Source: Pseudoalteromonas arctica (GTDB taxonomy: Bacteria > Pseudomonadota > Gammaproteobacteria > Enterobacterales > Alteromonadaceae). Taken from it: 64,000 nucleotides of DNA. Where the stretch lies: the NCBI RefSeq assembly GCF_012927645.1, contig NZ_JABBMT010000003.1:62001-126000 (forward strand), read 5' to 3'. Of the stretch, positions 19,027 to 28,315 are shown piece by piece. Numbering within the stretch: position 1 is the stretch's first letter; the number at the start of each line of letters is the position of its first letter. A model generated the notes under the pieces. That model did no database searches, was not told the DNA's origin, and saw nothing but the letters and a program-made list of their open reading frames with translations. The position numbers and the translations under genes were made by a program.

Positions 19027-21075
19027 TTATTTATTTGCGTCTTTTACGGCTTTAAGTTTAGCTGCATGGTCAATTTCAAATGCTGGCATGTCCTTTTTTC
19101 CGTCAATTAAGTAATTATCCATCCAGCGCATTAAACGTAAGCTGTAATCATATTGCGCAGCTACTTTACGGTTGCCATGGCCTTCACCAGGGTAGTATAC
19201 AAGACGTACAGCTTTGCCTTGTACTTTCATATAACGGTACAGTTCCATTGATTGTGCAGGGTGTACACGAGGATCGTCTTTACCATGCATGATCAGTAAT
19301 GGTGTTTTAGACTGACCTGCCCAGTAAATAGGGCTGCGCTCTAAATACCACTGCCATTTATCCCACGGGTAAGAGCGGGCATGTACTAGGTTCATTTCAT
19401 TGGAAATATCAGTCGTACCAAACTTTGAAAGTTGATTGGTTACGCCTACAAACATAACACTTGCAGCAAAGTGTTCAGTCAGTTTTGTTGCGGCCCATGC
19501 AGAGGCATAGCCGCCGTATGAACCACCGGTGATGCCAACACGTTCGGCATCTACTAAGCCCATTTCAACAAGATGATCTTTAAAATCAACCAGATCATCA
19601 AACTCTTTACCTGCGTAATCGTTTTGCCCAAGTTTAGAGTAATCCACCCCTTTACCAGTAGAGCCACGGTAGTTAGGGTAAAACACCGCATAACCACGTG
19701 CTGCACCCATTTGTCCAGGACGAGAGTAGTTAGTTACCCAACCATCTTTATCATGGCTTTCAGGACCGCCATGTACTGACATGATCAATGGATAACGTGT
19801 GCCTTTTTTATAATCGAGAGGGTACACGAGTATCCCGTCAATTTTTACACCATCACGGGCTTTTAAAGAAATGGTTTGTTGTTTAGCAAAACGTTTATCA
19901 TTCAACCATGTATTTGAATCGGTTAAACGTTGTGCTTTAGTACCACGAACAATGAATACTTCATTTGGGTGTTTTGCAGTGTTTGCACGTAGCGCTAAGG
20001 TTTTATCTGAATCAGAAATACTTAGATTTGATGCAATAAATTGGCCTTCATTAATAAATTTTTTGTATTTATTCGAGCCGGCTTTAATGCTTGCGACAAA
20101 ACTTTGCGTACCTACATTGGCAATAAAATTAAGCGTATTGTGTTTATGCGACCATTCAAAATCAACGATATGACCCATAAAGTTAGGTAACCAATCTCTT
20201 ACTTCACCTGTTTCTGTGTCAGCTAAAAATAAACGACCAGCGGCTGGATCATGCTTATCTTCGGCACCTAGAATTGCGATGTAACGACCATCATGAGACA
20301 GTTCAGCACCGCCTAATTTACCTTCAGTGGCAAACGACATCGTTACTTGAGCAGTCGCAATATCAAATAAGTGCCATTGTGATTTAGTGTATTTGTCGTC
20401 AATTAGCGCTGTAGGCTGGGTTTTTACTAATAACTTATCGCCTTTTGCGGCCCAGTTTACGTCACTTACATAGTTAGCAACATTTAGAGCTTGTGGAGTT
20501 AATGGTTTGTCAGCTTTGGCTAAATCGACAATAAACAGTTGTTTATCTTTTAAGCCTCGCTCGTATACTTCTGCCATAAAGCCCAATTTTTTAAGCTCTT
20601 TTTCAGACTTATCAGCCGCTGGCATAGCTAAAATAGCGAGTTGTTTGTTATTCGGGCTTAATTGATAACTAGAAATTGAAGTATCTTTTAGTGACAATAC
20701 TTTTTGCGCTTGACCACCATCAACCGGGATTTGGTATAGAGCGGTAAATTTGTCATCTTTTAGCTTAGCTAAAAAATAAATAGTTTTGCTGTCGTTTGAC
20801 CATTGAATACTCTTGATACTTACAGAGCCGGTAATAAAAGGGCGCTCAACACCTTCATCATCAACAACATAAAGCTCGCTGTAATTAGTGCCATTTTCAT
20901 CTACGTATAATTCACGAGGTACAGAGCGGGTAAAAGCCACAGTATCCCCATCAGGGCTGATACTGGTTTGTAGCACAGATTGAACCTTTGGAATATCTTC
21001 AACGGTTAACGATGTGGCAGCAACCGCTAATGAGCTTGAAAACCCAATAGCCAGCGCTAAGCTAGTTTTTAGCAT
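19027..21075 (-). CDS. Secreted S9-family prolyl oligopeptidase-like peptidase
   Basis: 682 residues. A signal peptide (about 1-20) precedes a beta-propeller of WD-like repeats (about 25-390) and an alpha/beta-hydrolase domain (about 400-680). The catalytic Ser is S519 in GGSYGGYAS, the Asp is in HGKDDPRVHP (about 596-605) and the His is H633 in GEGHGNR. The arrangement is that of acylaminoacyl-peptidase/DPP-type enzymes, which release amino-terminal residues or cleave short peptides. An export signal and the abundance of similar enzymes here point to peptide scavenging in the periplasm. Substrate is not predictable. Confidence 0.93.
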   Translation of the reverse strand: MLKTSLALAIGFSSSLAVAATSLTVEDIPKVQSVLQTSISPDGDTVAFTRSVPRELYVDENGTNYSELYVVDDEGVERPFITGSVSIKSIQWSNDSKTIYFLAKLKDDKFTALYQIPVDGGQAQKVLSLKDTSISSYQLSPNNKQLAILAMPAADKSEKELKKLGFMAEVYERGLKDKQLFIVDLAKADKPLTPQALNVANYVSDVNWAAKGDKLLVKTQPTALIDDKYTKSQWHLFDIATAQVTMSFATEGKLGGAELSHDGRYIAILGAEDKHDPAAGRLFLADTETGEVRDWLPNFMGHIVDFEWSHKHNTLNFIANVGTQSFVASIKAGSNKYKKFINEGQFIASNLSISDSDKTLALRANTAKHPNEVFIVRGTKAQRLTDSNTWLNDKRFAKQQTISLKARDGVKIDGILVYPLDYKKGTRYPLIMSVHGGPESHDKDGWVTNYSRPGQMGAARGYAVFYPNYRGSTGKGVDYSKLGQNDYAGKEFDDLVDFKDHLVEMGLVDAERVGITGGSYGGYASAWAATKLTEHFAASVMFVGVTNQLSKFGTTDISNEMNLVHARSYPWDKWQWYLERSPIYWAGQSKTPLLIMHGKDDPRVHPAQSMELYRYMKVQGKAVRLVYYPGEGHGNRKVAAQYDYSLRLMRWMDNYLIDGKKDMPAFEIDHAAKLKAVKDANK

Positions 21076-21306
21076 GATTTTTCCTTTGCTTGTTTTATTC
21101 GTTTGTTTTAGTTGTTGAAGGATTATAACAGCACGTACCTTAAATGTTAAAATATGCGGTCAACACGCAAGCGTTAACGATTAATGGTTGTAACTAATAC
21201 TTACGAAGAGTTGATCACAGAGTTTTTTAGTAACTCATTTACGGCGAGTTAAGGCCTCACGATAGGGAAGCAACTAAGAGGTGATACGTTTATGTTTACT
21301 TTTAAA

Positions 21307-21334
21307 TTAAGCGCCTAGCAGCCTAGGCGCTTAA
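21307..21334 (-). terminator. Hairpin terminator of the ThrE-type exporter
   Basis: A perfect 12-bp stem TTAAGCGCCTAG / CTAGGCGCTTAA with a 4-nt loop sits just past the exporter stop codon. The T run on the minus strand is short. Confidence 0.75.
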
Positions 21335-21339
21335 TCGCT

Positions 21340-22566
21340 TTATAAACTCTTTTTCGGTGGGAGTGCAACGTTGGCAAATATTAATCCAGCCACGAGTGAC
21401 ATAAATATTAGGAAGGTTTGTTGACCGATGTGATCGGCATATATAAAGTCTTGCCCTTCAATTAATGAGTTTAAACCTATGTAGGTTTTGCTACCTGGCA
21501 CTAATACAATCAAGCCTTGCATGGCAACAATTGAAGCGGGAGCGTTTGCTACGCGGTTAAATAGGTTACTAAATACACCCACCGCAAATGCACCTACAAA
21601 TGTTCCTAAGGTGTAATCCAAATACATCGCAGAGCCAATACTGCTACCATAAGCGATAAAGCCTGAGGCGATAGACCATGTAGCATGTTTTAGTTTGGTT
21701 CTGAAAATAACGACTAAGCTGCTACAGAGTAAAAATATTGCCAACCAAGCCGTCCATTTTGGTAATGGCTCAGGCTGTACGAAATCGGCTTGGCCAAATA
21801 GTGCAAAACCGATAGCAATACCAATGAAAGCACCAAAATACAGTTTAAACAACAGCATAAAAGCATCCATCACACGGGCTGTGCCGGAAACTAAATGCCG
21901 CGCTGCAAGTTCTGCTAGACCCAGCGCTAATGCAAGCCCGGGTATAAACACAATTATCGCAGACAAAACCACTAAACGAATATTGATCCCGACATCTAAA
22001 TGCATGCTCACAGCGCAGGCCAAAATAGCCGACACTATTGCCACTAATGGCTCTAACATGTGTCCCACGCGTTTTGAACGTGCTGACCACAGTACAAACA
22101 AGTAGACGACAGAGGTCAGTAGTGCTGACCAAAACACGTCATTCCAGCTGGTGCCCATTAGCATTGCAAATGCGCCGCCAGAGGTGGCAAAGGCAATCCC
22201 TGTGGTAAAGCGGTTATACGGATTTGGCATAATAAAAATGGCATCGAGTTGAACGTCAACTTCTTGTAGCGTGAGTTCGCCATTGAGCATTTTATTAACC
22301 AGATCATCGGTATCGGCTAACGAGCCTAAATCGTGATCGCCAGGATCAACACGGGCAACATGAGTATATTCATCTTCATGGCCATCTGTCCAAATTACAA
22401 AAGTAACGGAAGTGGGTGACATGACAAATGACGATTTAAGATCAAGGTAAGTCGCCACTTCCATTAAGTGGGCTTCGAGTCGGTAAGCTGGGGTGCCATA
22501 TTTATGAAGCATCTTACCCAGTTTAACGATAAATTTGCGCTTTTCTGTGAACGTTGCGGTTTTCAA
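21340..22566 (-). CDS. ThrE-family threonine/serine exporter
   Basis: 408 residues with both halves of the ThrE family in one chain: an N-terminal soluble DUF1212 part (FIVKLGKMLHKYGTPAYRLE, TDLV, LDAIFIMPNPYNRF) and about ten membrane helices (for example LALALGLAELAARHLVSGTARVMDAF and the C-terminal IVLVPGSKTYIGLNS). It exports threonine, serine or small peptides by proton exchange in known relatives. The start is TTG at 22566 without a clear ribosome site: an in-frame stop lies upstream and the next ATG (residue 18) would cut conserved sequence. It is a single gene. Confidence 0.85.
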   Translation of the reverse strand: MKTATFTEKRKFIVKLGKMLHKYGTPAYRLEAHLMEVATYLDLKSSFVMSPTSVTFVIWTDGHEDEYTHVARVDPGDHDLGSLADTDDLVNKMLNGELTLQEVDVQLDAIFIMPNPYNRFTTGIAFATSGGAFAMLMGTSWNDVFWSALLTSVVYLFVLWSARSKRVGHMLEPLVAIVSAILACAVSMHLDVGINIRLVVLSAIIVFIPGLALALGLAELAARHLVSGTARVMDAFMLLFKLYFGAFIGIAIGFALFGQADFVQPEPLPKWTAWLAIFLLCSSLVVIFRTKLKHATWSIASGFIAYGSSIGSAMYLDYTLGTFVGAFAVGVFSNLFNRVANAPASIVAMQGLIVLVPGSKTYIGLNSLIEGQDFIYADHIGQQTFLIFMSLVAGLIFANVALPPKKSL

Positions 22567-22683
22567 ATTTGTATTGAACCAAAATTTAAATTATTCAGTT
22601 AAAAAATATAGACAATACATCTAAATTTGCCTACCTAGTTTGGCAGGAATTTTAAACACTAATCACCGCCTGTCTAGCTTTTT

Positions 22684-24018
22684 TTATCTGTTTTTAGCCT
22701 CAATCCACTGCGCCATATATTGAGTGCTGCGCATTGTGTGGTGTTTGAGCATTTGGCCTGTAAAATTTGCTTCGCGGTGAGCTTGCAATTGCTCTTTAAT
22801 TGATTGAATTTTGATGATTAAGTTATTAGATAAAAGCTGTTTGTCGTAGTGCGTTTTTAATATCGTATTACCGGCTGTTTGTGCCTGCGTAAATAAACTT
22901 TTATTTTGATACAGAGCCACAGCGGCATCGGCAAATTGCAGTGGTTCATTTTCAACCATACCACTCCAAGGTAAATCTTCATGCATACCTTCGCTTCCTA
23001 TAGAAGTTGTTACACTCGGAGTTTGCATGATCATCGCCTCTAACAGCTTTCCTTTAATGCCAGCACCAAAACGCAGAGGTGATAAACACACACGCGCATC
23101 TTCCATTACTTTATAGGCATTATCTGCCCAGCCTTTTATGAAAAAGCCAGTTTTAGGATTATTTAAGGCTGTTGCTTTTGGCGGTGGGTAAGAGCCATAA
23201 ATATGTAACTCAGCCTGCGGTAATTGTTTACGAATGAGCGGCCAAATTTGTTGTAAGTACAATACAGCATCCCAGTTTGGGGCATGGCGAAAATTACCTA
23301 TGGTCATAAAGTGTTGGCGTTGCTCAAATGATTTTGTCTGTACTGGCAGCGCAGCTAAATCGACCATAAAAGGCAGATGATGCAATAAGTTGCTATCGAC
23401 TTTAAATACATCAGCAAGTAATTGCATTTCAAAACTTGAGATAATTAAACTTAAATCACAACGTAAAATAGCGGCTACTTCTCGCTTGGCGATGTCGGAG
23501 TGTAAATCACTATGATTAAATGCTCGGTTGCCTTTATGTGCTTCATGGCGCGCATTACGTAAGCATTGTAAATCTTCAGTATCAAGGATTTTTAATGCAC
23601 TAGGGCAGTGTTTATCTACTCGCCAGCCAAACTGTTCTTCCATCATAAAACGGTCAAACATGACGATATCAGGCGCGTAGTTGATAATATATTCATCGAA
23701 ACTTGCACAATTAAGGGCAATAGTTGCACTACTGATCCCGTAGTCATCAAGGTTCACCATATGCTCGGTTTTATGTGCTGGGCTGGCAAATTCAACCTGC
23801 CAAGTTTGTGCTCTAAATGCATTTAACAGCGACATCATATGGGTGCCCGCAGCAGATGAATTTGGCTCAGGCCACACATAGCCAATAACTAATACTTTTG
23901 CTTTGCTTTTATCACTGATTTTGTCACTGTGTGTAAACACTGACGACACCGTTGACTTAGAAACTTGTGCTTCTCTGGCAACGTCAAAAATAGTTATTTT
24001 ATCGGTTTTTGTTTTCAT
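22684..24018 (-). CDS. Chimera: LacI-type HTH fused to a GT4 glycosyltransferase
   Basis: 444 residues. Residues 8-42 or so are a LacI-family DNA-binding HTH (ITIFDVAREAQVSKSTVSS then the second helix), but the chain switches at about residue 40-42 (DKSKAKVLVIGYVWPEPNSS) straight into the start of a GT4 glycosyltransferase. The hinge and sugar-binding core of LacI are absent. The transferase is complete: FMTIGNFRHAPNWDAVLY, HIYGSYPPP and the donor-site block SPLRFGAGIKGKLLEAM. The free enzyme would begin near this KVLVIGYVW. Either a deletion joined two genes or this is a genuine DNA-binding transferase. No convincing ribosome site precedes the ATG at 24018. No polysaccharide cluster is nearby. 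Confidence 0.8.
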   Translation of the reverse strand: MKTKTDKITIFDVAREAQVSKSTVSSVFTHSDKISDKSKAKVLVIGYVWPEPNSSAAGTHMMSLLNAFRAQTWQVEFASPAHKTEHMVNLDDYGISSATIALNCASFDEYIINYAPDIVMFDRFMMEEQFGWRVDKHCPSALKILDTEDLQCLRNARHEAHKGNRAFNHSDLHSDIAKREVAAILRCDLSLIISSFEMQLLADVFKVDSNLLHHLPFMVDLAALPVQTKSFEQRQHFMTIGNFRHAPNWDAVLYLQQIWPLIRKQLPQAELHIYGSYPPPKATALNNPKTGFFIKGWADNAYKVMEDARVCLSPLRFGAGIKGKLLEAMIMQTPSVTTSIGSEGMHEDLPWSGMVENEPLQFADAAVALYQNKSLFTQAQTAGNTILKTHYDKQLLSNNLIIKIQSIKEQLQAHREANFTGQMLKHHTMRSTQYMAQWIEAKNR

Positions 24019-24183
24019 TTTAATGTATACGTTAGCAATTGCTTGAACTAAGGCGTCAGTTTAACGTAGTTTGAGCGAATAAGTCATCTATCGGCGTTAT
24101 TAAACCTAGCATCGCAAAAACTTTATGAATATTGCAAAACATGTTTAGATACAGCCATTAATAATGAAGAACGAGGGTAAACT

Positions 24184-26646
24184 ATGAAAGGCATCAGGCT
24201 GTTATTAGCATTAATGCTGAGTGTAAGTGTTTCAGGTTCGGCACTTGCTGCACAAGGCTATCAAACCCCATCAAGTGATTTAGCCGCACTGGTTGATGCT
24301 AAATTAGCACCGAGTAGCTATCTATCAGCTGATGGTCAATGGTTAGCGCTGTTTGAGCGTAAACGTGTTGAAACATTAGATGATTTAGCAAAAGAAGAAT
24401 TGAAATTGGCGGGTATAAAGTTAAACCCGGCAAACTTTTCACGCTCACGTCCTCGCACCAAATTTAGTACTCTGCAACTAAAGCACATTGCAACGGGGGC
24501 TGTGATCACTGTTGATAACTTACCTCAAGGGATGATCCGCTCACCTAAATGGTCAAGTAATAGCGAATATTTAGCGTTTATTGTGGAGCAACCAACTCAA
24601 GCGCAATTGTGGGTGTATAACGGCGAAACTAAACAAGCACGTCAGTTGTCAACTGTGGCTCTTAATTCAGTGCTCACAGCGACCCCTTATCAATGGTTAC
24701 CAGATAGCACGGCAATTGTTGCTAACCAAGCGGTTAACCTTGGTAAGCCTAAATTAGTTAGTGATGCAAATAGTGTTGTGCCGGTTATTCAACAAAGTAG
24801 CGGTCAAAAAGCGCCAGCACGGACTTACCAAAATTTATTAACCAGCCCATTTGATGAGTTGCAGTTTAAGTTTTACGGCCAAGGTCAACTAACTTATATT
24901 CCCCTAAGCGGTGTTGCATTACCGATTGGCAAACCAGCATTATTAAAATCATTTTCGATTTCGCCTGATTCAACCAATATTTTAGTAGCCACTATCGACG
25001 AACCATTTTCGTATCAAGTACCCTATAGCCGCTTTGCGACCACGTGGCAGGTGCTTGGCATGCGTGGTTATACGTTAGCGCAATTGTCTAAACAGCCACT
25101 GGCCGACAACATTCCACAAGGTTATGACAGTGTGCGAACGGGTCGTCGTGATTTTCAATGGCGTGATGACCAAGGTGCTGAGATCATTTGGGCGCAGGCG
25201 CAAGATGGCGGCGATATGAAAACCGATGTGCCGTATCATGATCATTTATATAGCTTGCGCTCGCCTTTTAAACGTGAACCAAAACTATTTGCTAAACTAG
25301 AATGGCGTTTTTCAGGCATTGAGTGGGCGAATGAAAATGTTGCGATTTTAACCGAGTGGCGTTTTAGTGATCGTCAGTTACGTACCTATGTGATCCAACC
25401 ACGCGATGCGGATAATAACCGCGTATTATTTTCACAGCGTAGCTATAACGATGCCTATAAAGATCCGGGCGACGCTATTTATGAGCGAAATGATCTTGGT
25501 GTAAACGTTATTAAAGTGGTTGGTGGACGTTATATATTTTTGCGTGGTGATGGTGCGTCAGAGCAAGGAAATGTGCCGTTTTTAGATCAGTACGATATTA
25601 AAACCAATACAACCAAGCGGTTATGGCAATCAAAAGCGCCGTATTACGAGCGAGTTAGTGCCATGCTTGATGATGAAGGTGAGCGATTAATTACTATTCG
25701 TGAATCGAAGACAGAACAACCTAACTTCTTTATTCGTGATTTAGATGCCGACACTCTGACTCAGCTCACTACCTTTGCGCACCCTTACCCGGCGTTTAAA
25801 GGAGTGACTAAAGAACTTCTACGTTATCAACGTGATGACGGTGTTGAACTTTCTGGTACACTCTATTTACCTTCAGGTTACGATAAAACGCAAGGTCCAT
25901 TACCTGTATTAATGTGGGCATATCCACTTGAATATAAAGATAAAGCAGTTGCATCGCAAGTGCGTGAATCGCCGTACGAATTTACCTATATAGGTTATTG
26001 GGGGCCAATGCCTTACCTCGCGAAAGGGATTGCTGTATTTGATGATCCGAAGATGCCAATCGTCGGTGTGGATGCTAAAGAACCAAATGATTTATTTAGA
26101 AAGCAGTTAGTTGCCAGCGCTAAAGCGGCAGTTGATGTGTTGGTTGAAAAAGGCATTGCAGATAAAGATAAAATTGCTATTGCGGGTCACTCATATGGCG
26201 CCTTTATGGTTGCAAACTTATTAGCTCACAGTGATTTATTCAAAACCGGTATTGCCCGCAGTGGTGCCTATAACAGAACCTTGACACCGTTTGGGTTTCA
26301 AGGAGAAGAACGTGATTTTTGGCAAGCACAGGATGTATACGCCAATATGTCACCGTTTTTTCATGCTGAAAAAATTAACGAGCCGATGTTAATGATCCAC
26401 GGCCAAGAAGATCCGAATTCTGGCACCTTCCCAATGCAAAGTGAACGTATGTACGCGGCGCTCAAAGGTTTAGGTAAAGAAGCGCGTTTAGTGATGCTAC
26501 CTTACGAAGCCCATGGTTATCGTGCCCGTAAAAGCTTATTGCATGTTTTATGGGAGCAAGAGCAATGGCTGGATAAGTACTTGTTAAGTGACGAAGCTCC
26601 TGCAAGCGATGCTCAAGCAAATACTGAACCTTCTGTAACAGAATAA
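24184..26646 (+). CDS. Secreted S9-family peptidase (glutamyl endopeptidase-like)
   Basis: 820 residues. A signal peptide (about 1-22, ends ALA) leads into an N-terminal propeller region (about 30-560) and a C-terminal alpha/beta-hydrolase domain. The nucleophile is S670 in GHSYGAFMVANLL and the catalytic His is H777 in YEAHGYR; the Asp is in HGQEDPNSGTFP. The layout is that of large S9 peptidases annotated as glutamyl endopeptidases or prolyl oligopeptidase family proteins. It is exported and probably acts on oligopeptides. The 3' end is duplicated downstream (26718-26945). The gene is divergent from the chimera at 22684-24018, with about 165 bp between them. Confidence 0.9.
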   Translation: MKGIRLLLALMLSVSVSGSALAAQGYQTPSSDLAALVDAKLAPSSYLSADGQWLALFERKRVETLDDLAKEELKLAGIKLNPANFSRSRPRTKFSTLQLKHIATGAVITVDNLPQGMIRSPKWSSNSEYLAFIVEQPTQAQLWVYNGETKQARQLSTVALNSVLTATPYQWLPDSTAIVANQAVNLGKPKLVSDANSVVPVIQQSSGQKAPARTYQNLLTSPFDELQFKFYGQGQLTYIPLSGVALPIGKPALLKSFSISPDSTNILVATIDEPFSYQVPYSRFATTWQVLGMRGYTLAQLSKQPLADNIPQGYDSVRTGRRDFQWRDDQGAEIIWAQAQDGGDMKTDVPYHDHLYSLRSPFKREPKLFAKLEWRFSGIEWANENVAILTEWRFSDRQLRTYVIQPRDADNNRVLFSQRSYNDAYKDPGDAIYERNDLGVNVIKVVGGRYIFLRGDGASEQGNVPFLDQYDIKTNTTKRLWQSKAPYYERVSAMLDDEGERLITIRESKTEQPNFFIRDLDADTLTQLTTFAHPYPAFKGVTKELLRYQRDDGVELSGTLYLPSGYDKTQGPLPVLMWAYPLEYKDKAVASQVRESPYEFTYIGYWGPMPYLAKGIAVFDDPKMPIVGVDAKEPNDLFRKQLVASAKAAVDVLVEKGIADKDKIAIAGHSYGAFMVANLLAHSDLFKTGIARSGAYNRTLTPFGFQGEERDFWQAQDVYANMSPFFHAEKINEPMLMIHGQEDPNSGTFPMQSERMYAALKGLGKEARLVMLPYEAHGYRARKSLLHVLWEQEQWLDKYLLSDEAPASDAQANTEPSVTE

Positions 26647-26717
26647 ATTGAAAGTGCGGTTTATGCCGCGCTTGTTAATTTAATTACATGAGAAAGAAGA
26701 CCCACCCTTAATCTCAC

Positions 26718-26945
26718 GGCACCTTCCCAATGCAAAGTGAACGTATGTACGCGGCGCTCAAAGGTTTAGGTAAAGAAGTGCGTTTAGTGATGCTACCTTA
26801 CGAAGCCCATGGTTATCGTGCCCGTAAAAGCTTATTACATGTTTTATGGGAGCAAGAGCAATGGCTGGATAAGTACTTGTTAAGTGACGAAGCTCCTGCA
26901 AGCGATGCTCAAGCAAATACTGAACCTTCTGTAACAGAATAAATT
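26718..26945 (+). repeat. Tandem duplicate of the 3' end of the S9 peptidase gene
   Basis: This 228-bp block repeats 26422-26649 with a fixed offset of 296 bp and only two mismatches. It restores an open frame of 70 codons (26730-26942) encoding the catalytic-His segment and C-terminus, with one Ala-to-Val change. It lacks a signal, nucleophile or ribosome site. Seventy-one unique bases separate the gene's stop from the copy. It looks like a scar of an unequal exchange or of a replaced or deleted second gene copy, not a functional gene. Confidence 0.92.
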
Positions 26946-27286
26946 CAAAGCGTTTACTGAGTTTAGGTGTACGTATAGTATACCTTGATAAAAGATACCA
27001 GTACGCTGTTCGTTATTGATAAATTGCCCTGCAAATACCACCACTAAAGAGTGTGAAATCAGGTATGAACCAATTAAGGCAATACCACCGGCTAAAGTTA
27101 TCGATGGTGACATCAATACGCTCAGAAAAAGTATCGATACGCAAATTTGGAAACTACGTCATGCACTCGGGCACGCAAAAATTAATGATGTACCGCCAGC
27201 AGCATATATTGAAGATTGCGTAAGGCGGTTTATTAAAATGTATCGTTAAGGCTTTTGAGTAACCACTTACGGTAGTATAAATTCAT
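26946..27286. other. 341-bp stretch without a convincing gene
   Basis: The region between the duplicated tail and the LysR regulator has short open frames on both strands. On the minus strand a hydrophobic run (LAGGIALIGSYLISHSLVVVF, 27110-27040 or so) could be a remnant of a membrane protein whose frame then runs into the duplicate. On the plus strand a polar frame ends KLRHALGHAKINDV...RRFIKMYR at 27249. Neither has a good ribosome site or recognised family. Decayed coding sequence next to a rearrangement scar is the likeliest content. Confidence 0.4.
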
Positions 27287-28195
27287 TTATAGAGGCTGCT
27301 TTAATGAATCTGAGATTTCATCACAGTGCTGTTTTAAAATTTCGATAGCCACTTTGGTTTTACCCGCCAAAATGTCTCTTGCCGGGGTGATCGCATACAC
27401 ACTGTAGGTTGGTAGTTGCCAGTCAGTGCATAACTTAACAAGTTCTCCTTTTAGCAATAATGATTGCACTTCTGGCTTTGGCAAAATTGCATAACCAACG
27501 CCATCACACACTAATTGAATAATACTGTGCATATTATTAACCACAATACGTGGTTTTGGGAGAGCCATTTTTTGGCTGTTTACAGTATGCGTTAGTGGGT
27601 GATCTGCACTGTAATGTGAAATACGGGTATGATGATTTAACTGCGAAGGCGACACAGTGCAATGCTCAGCCAATGGGTGACTTTTATGCACACATAATAC
27701 GAGTGGCCACTTGGCTAAAGGCCGAGCAACTAAGCTTGAATCATCCAGCGGACCAATCGCTATAGCCAAATCAGCGCCCGATTTTATCATATCAAGTGGT
27801 TCGTCAGATAAAGTCAGTTGCACATCAAAATTAGGGTATTGGCTGGTTAATTTTTTTAGAGGTTTGCTTAATATTCCGCCACCAAATCCAACCGGTGCTA
27901 CTAACTTTAATTGACCACTAGGGGTGTTTTGTAAAAATTGTAGCTTTTCACCGACTTGTTTTGCAGCTGTAAGGATTGTTACACAGCTTTGATAATAAAT
28001 CTCGCCAGCCTCGGTGAGTGTTAGTTCTCGTGGACTGCGATTAAATAAGCTCAGTTTAACATCAAGTTCTATTTGTTTGATTTGCTGGCTAATTGCTGAT
28101 GTGGTCATAGCAAGATCTGCTGCTGCTTTACTCATACTACCTGTTTCAACAATACGCACAAATACAGTTAATGCGCGAAGTAATTTTGTATTCAT
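27287..28195 (-). CDS. LysR-family transcriptional regulator
   Basis: 302 residues. The N-terminal winged HTH is clear (FVRIVETGSMSKAAADLAMTTSAISQQIK, then LSLFNRSPRELTLTEAGEIYY). The C-terminal two-lobe effector domain (about 90-295) has the CrgA/AphB-like pattern SGQLKLVAPVGFG and GVGYAILPKPEV. It is divergent from a TonB-dependent receptor, but the AT-rich gap also carries a possible Fur site, so a role in controlling the receptor is possible, not shown. LysR proteins usually regulate the divergent neighbour. Confidence 0.9.
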   Translation of the reverse strand: MNTKLLRALTVFVRIVETGSMSKAAADLAMTTSAISQQIKQIELDVKLSLFNRSPRELTLTEAGEIYYQSCVTILTAAKQVGEKLQFLQNTPSGQLKLVAPVGFGGGILSKPLKKLTSQYPNFDVQLTLSDEPLDMIKSGADLAIAIGPLDDSSLVARPLAKWPLVLCVHKSHPLAEHCTVSPSQLNHHTRISHYSADHPLTHTVNSQKMALPKPRIVVNNMHSIIQLVCDGVGYAILPKPEVQSLLLKGELVKLCTDWQLPTYSVYAITPARDILAGKTKVAIEILKQHCDEISDSLKQPL

Positions 28196-28271
28196 TTAGT
28201 TAAGTCTTACTTAATGCTGTTTTAAGAAAATATACATTGTAGGAGTGGGAACATCTCACTACCATGCAAAC

Positions 28272-28290
28272 ACTAATTATTATCATTTAA
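28272..28290. promoter_or_regulatory. Possible Fur box upstream of the TonB receptor
   Basis: The 19-bp sequence ACTAATTATTATCATTTAA, read on the minus strand, matches 13 of 19 positions of the classical Fur consensus GATAATGATAATCATTATC. It lies 26-44 bp before the receptor start codon, where a repressor could block transcription. Confidence 0.5.
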
Positions 28291-28315
28291 ATTGTATTTG
28301 TCACGGAGAAAAATC

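Noticed and set aside
26880..27116. Minus-strand frame with a hydrophobic run beside the S9 duplicate
   Set aside because: Half of it reads antisense through the duplicated S9 coding tail; at best a remnant, so it is described only as part of the gap.
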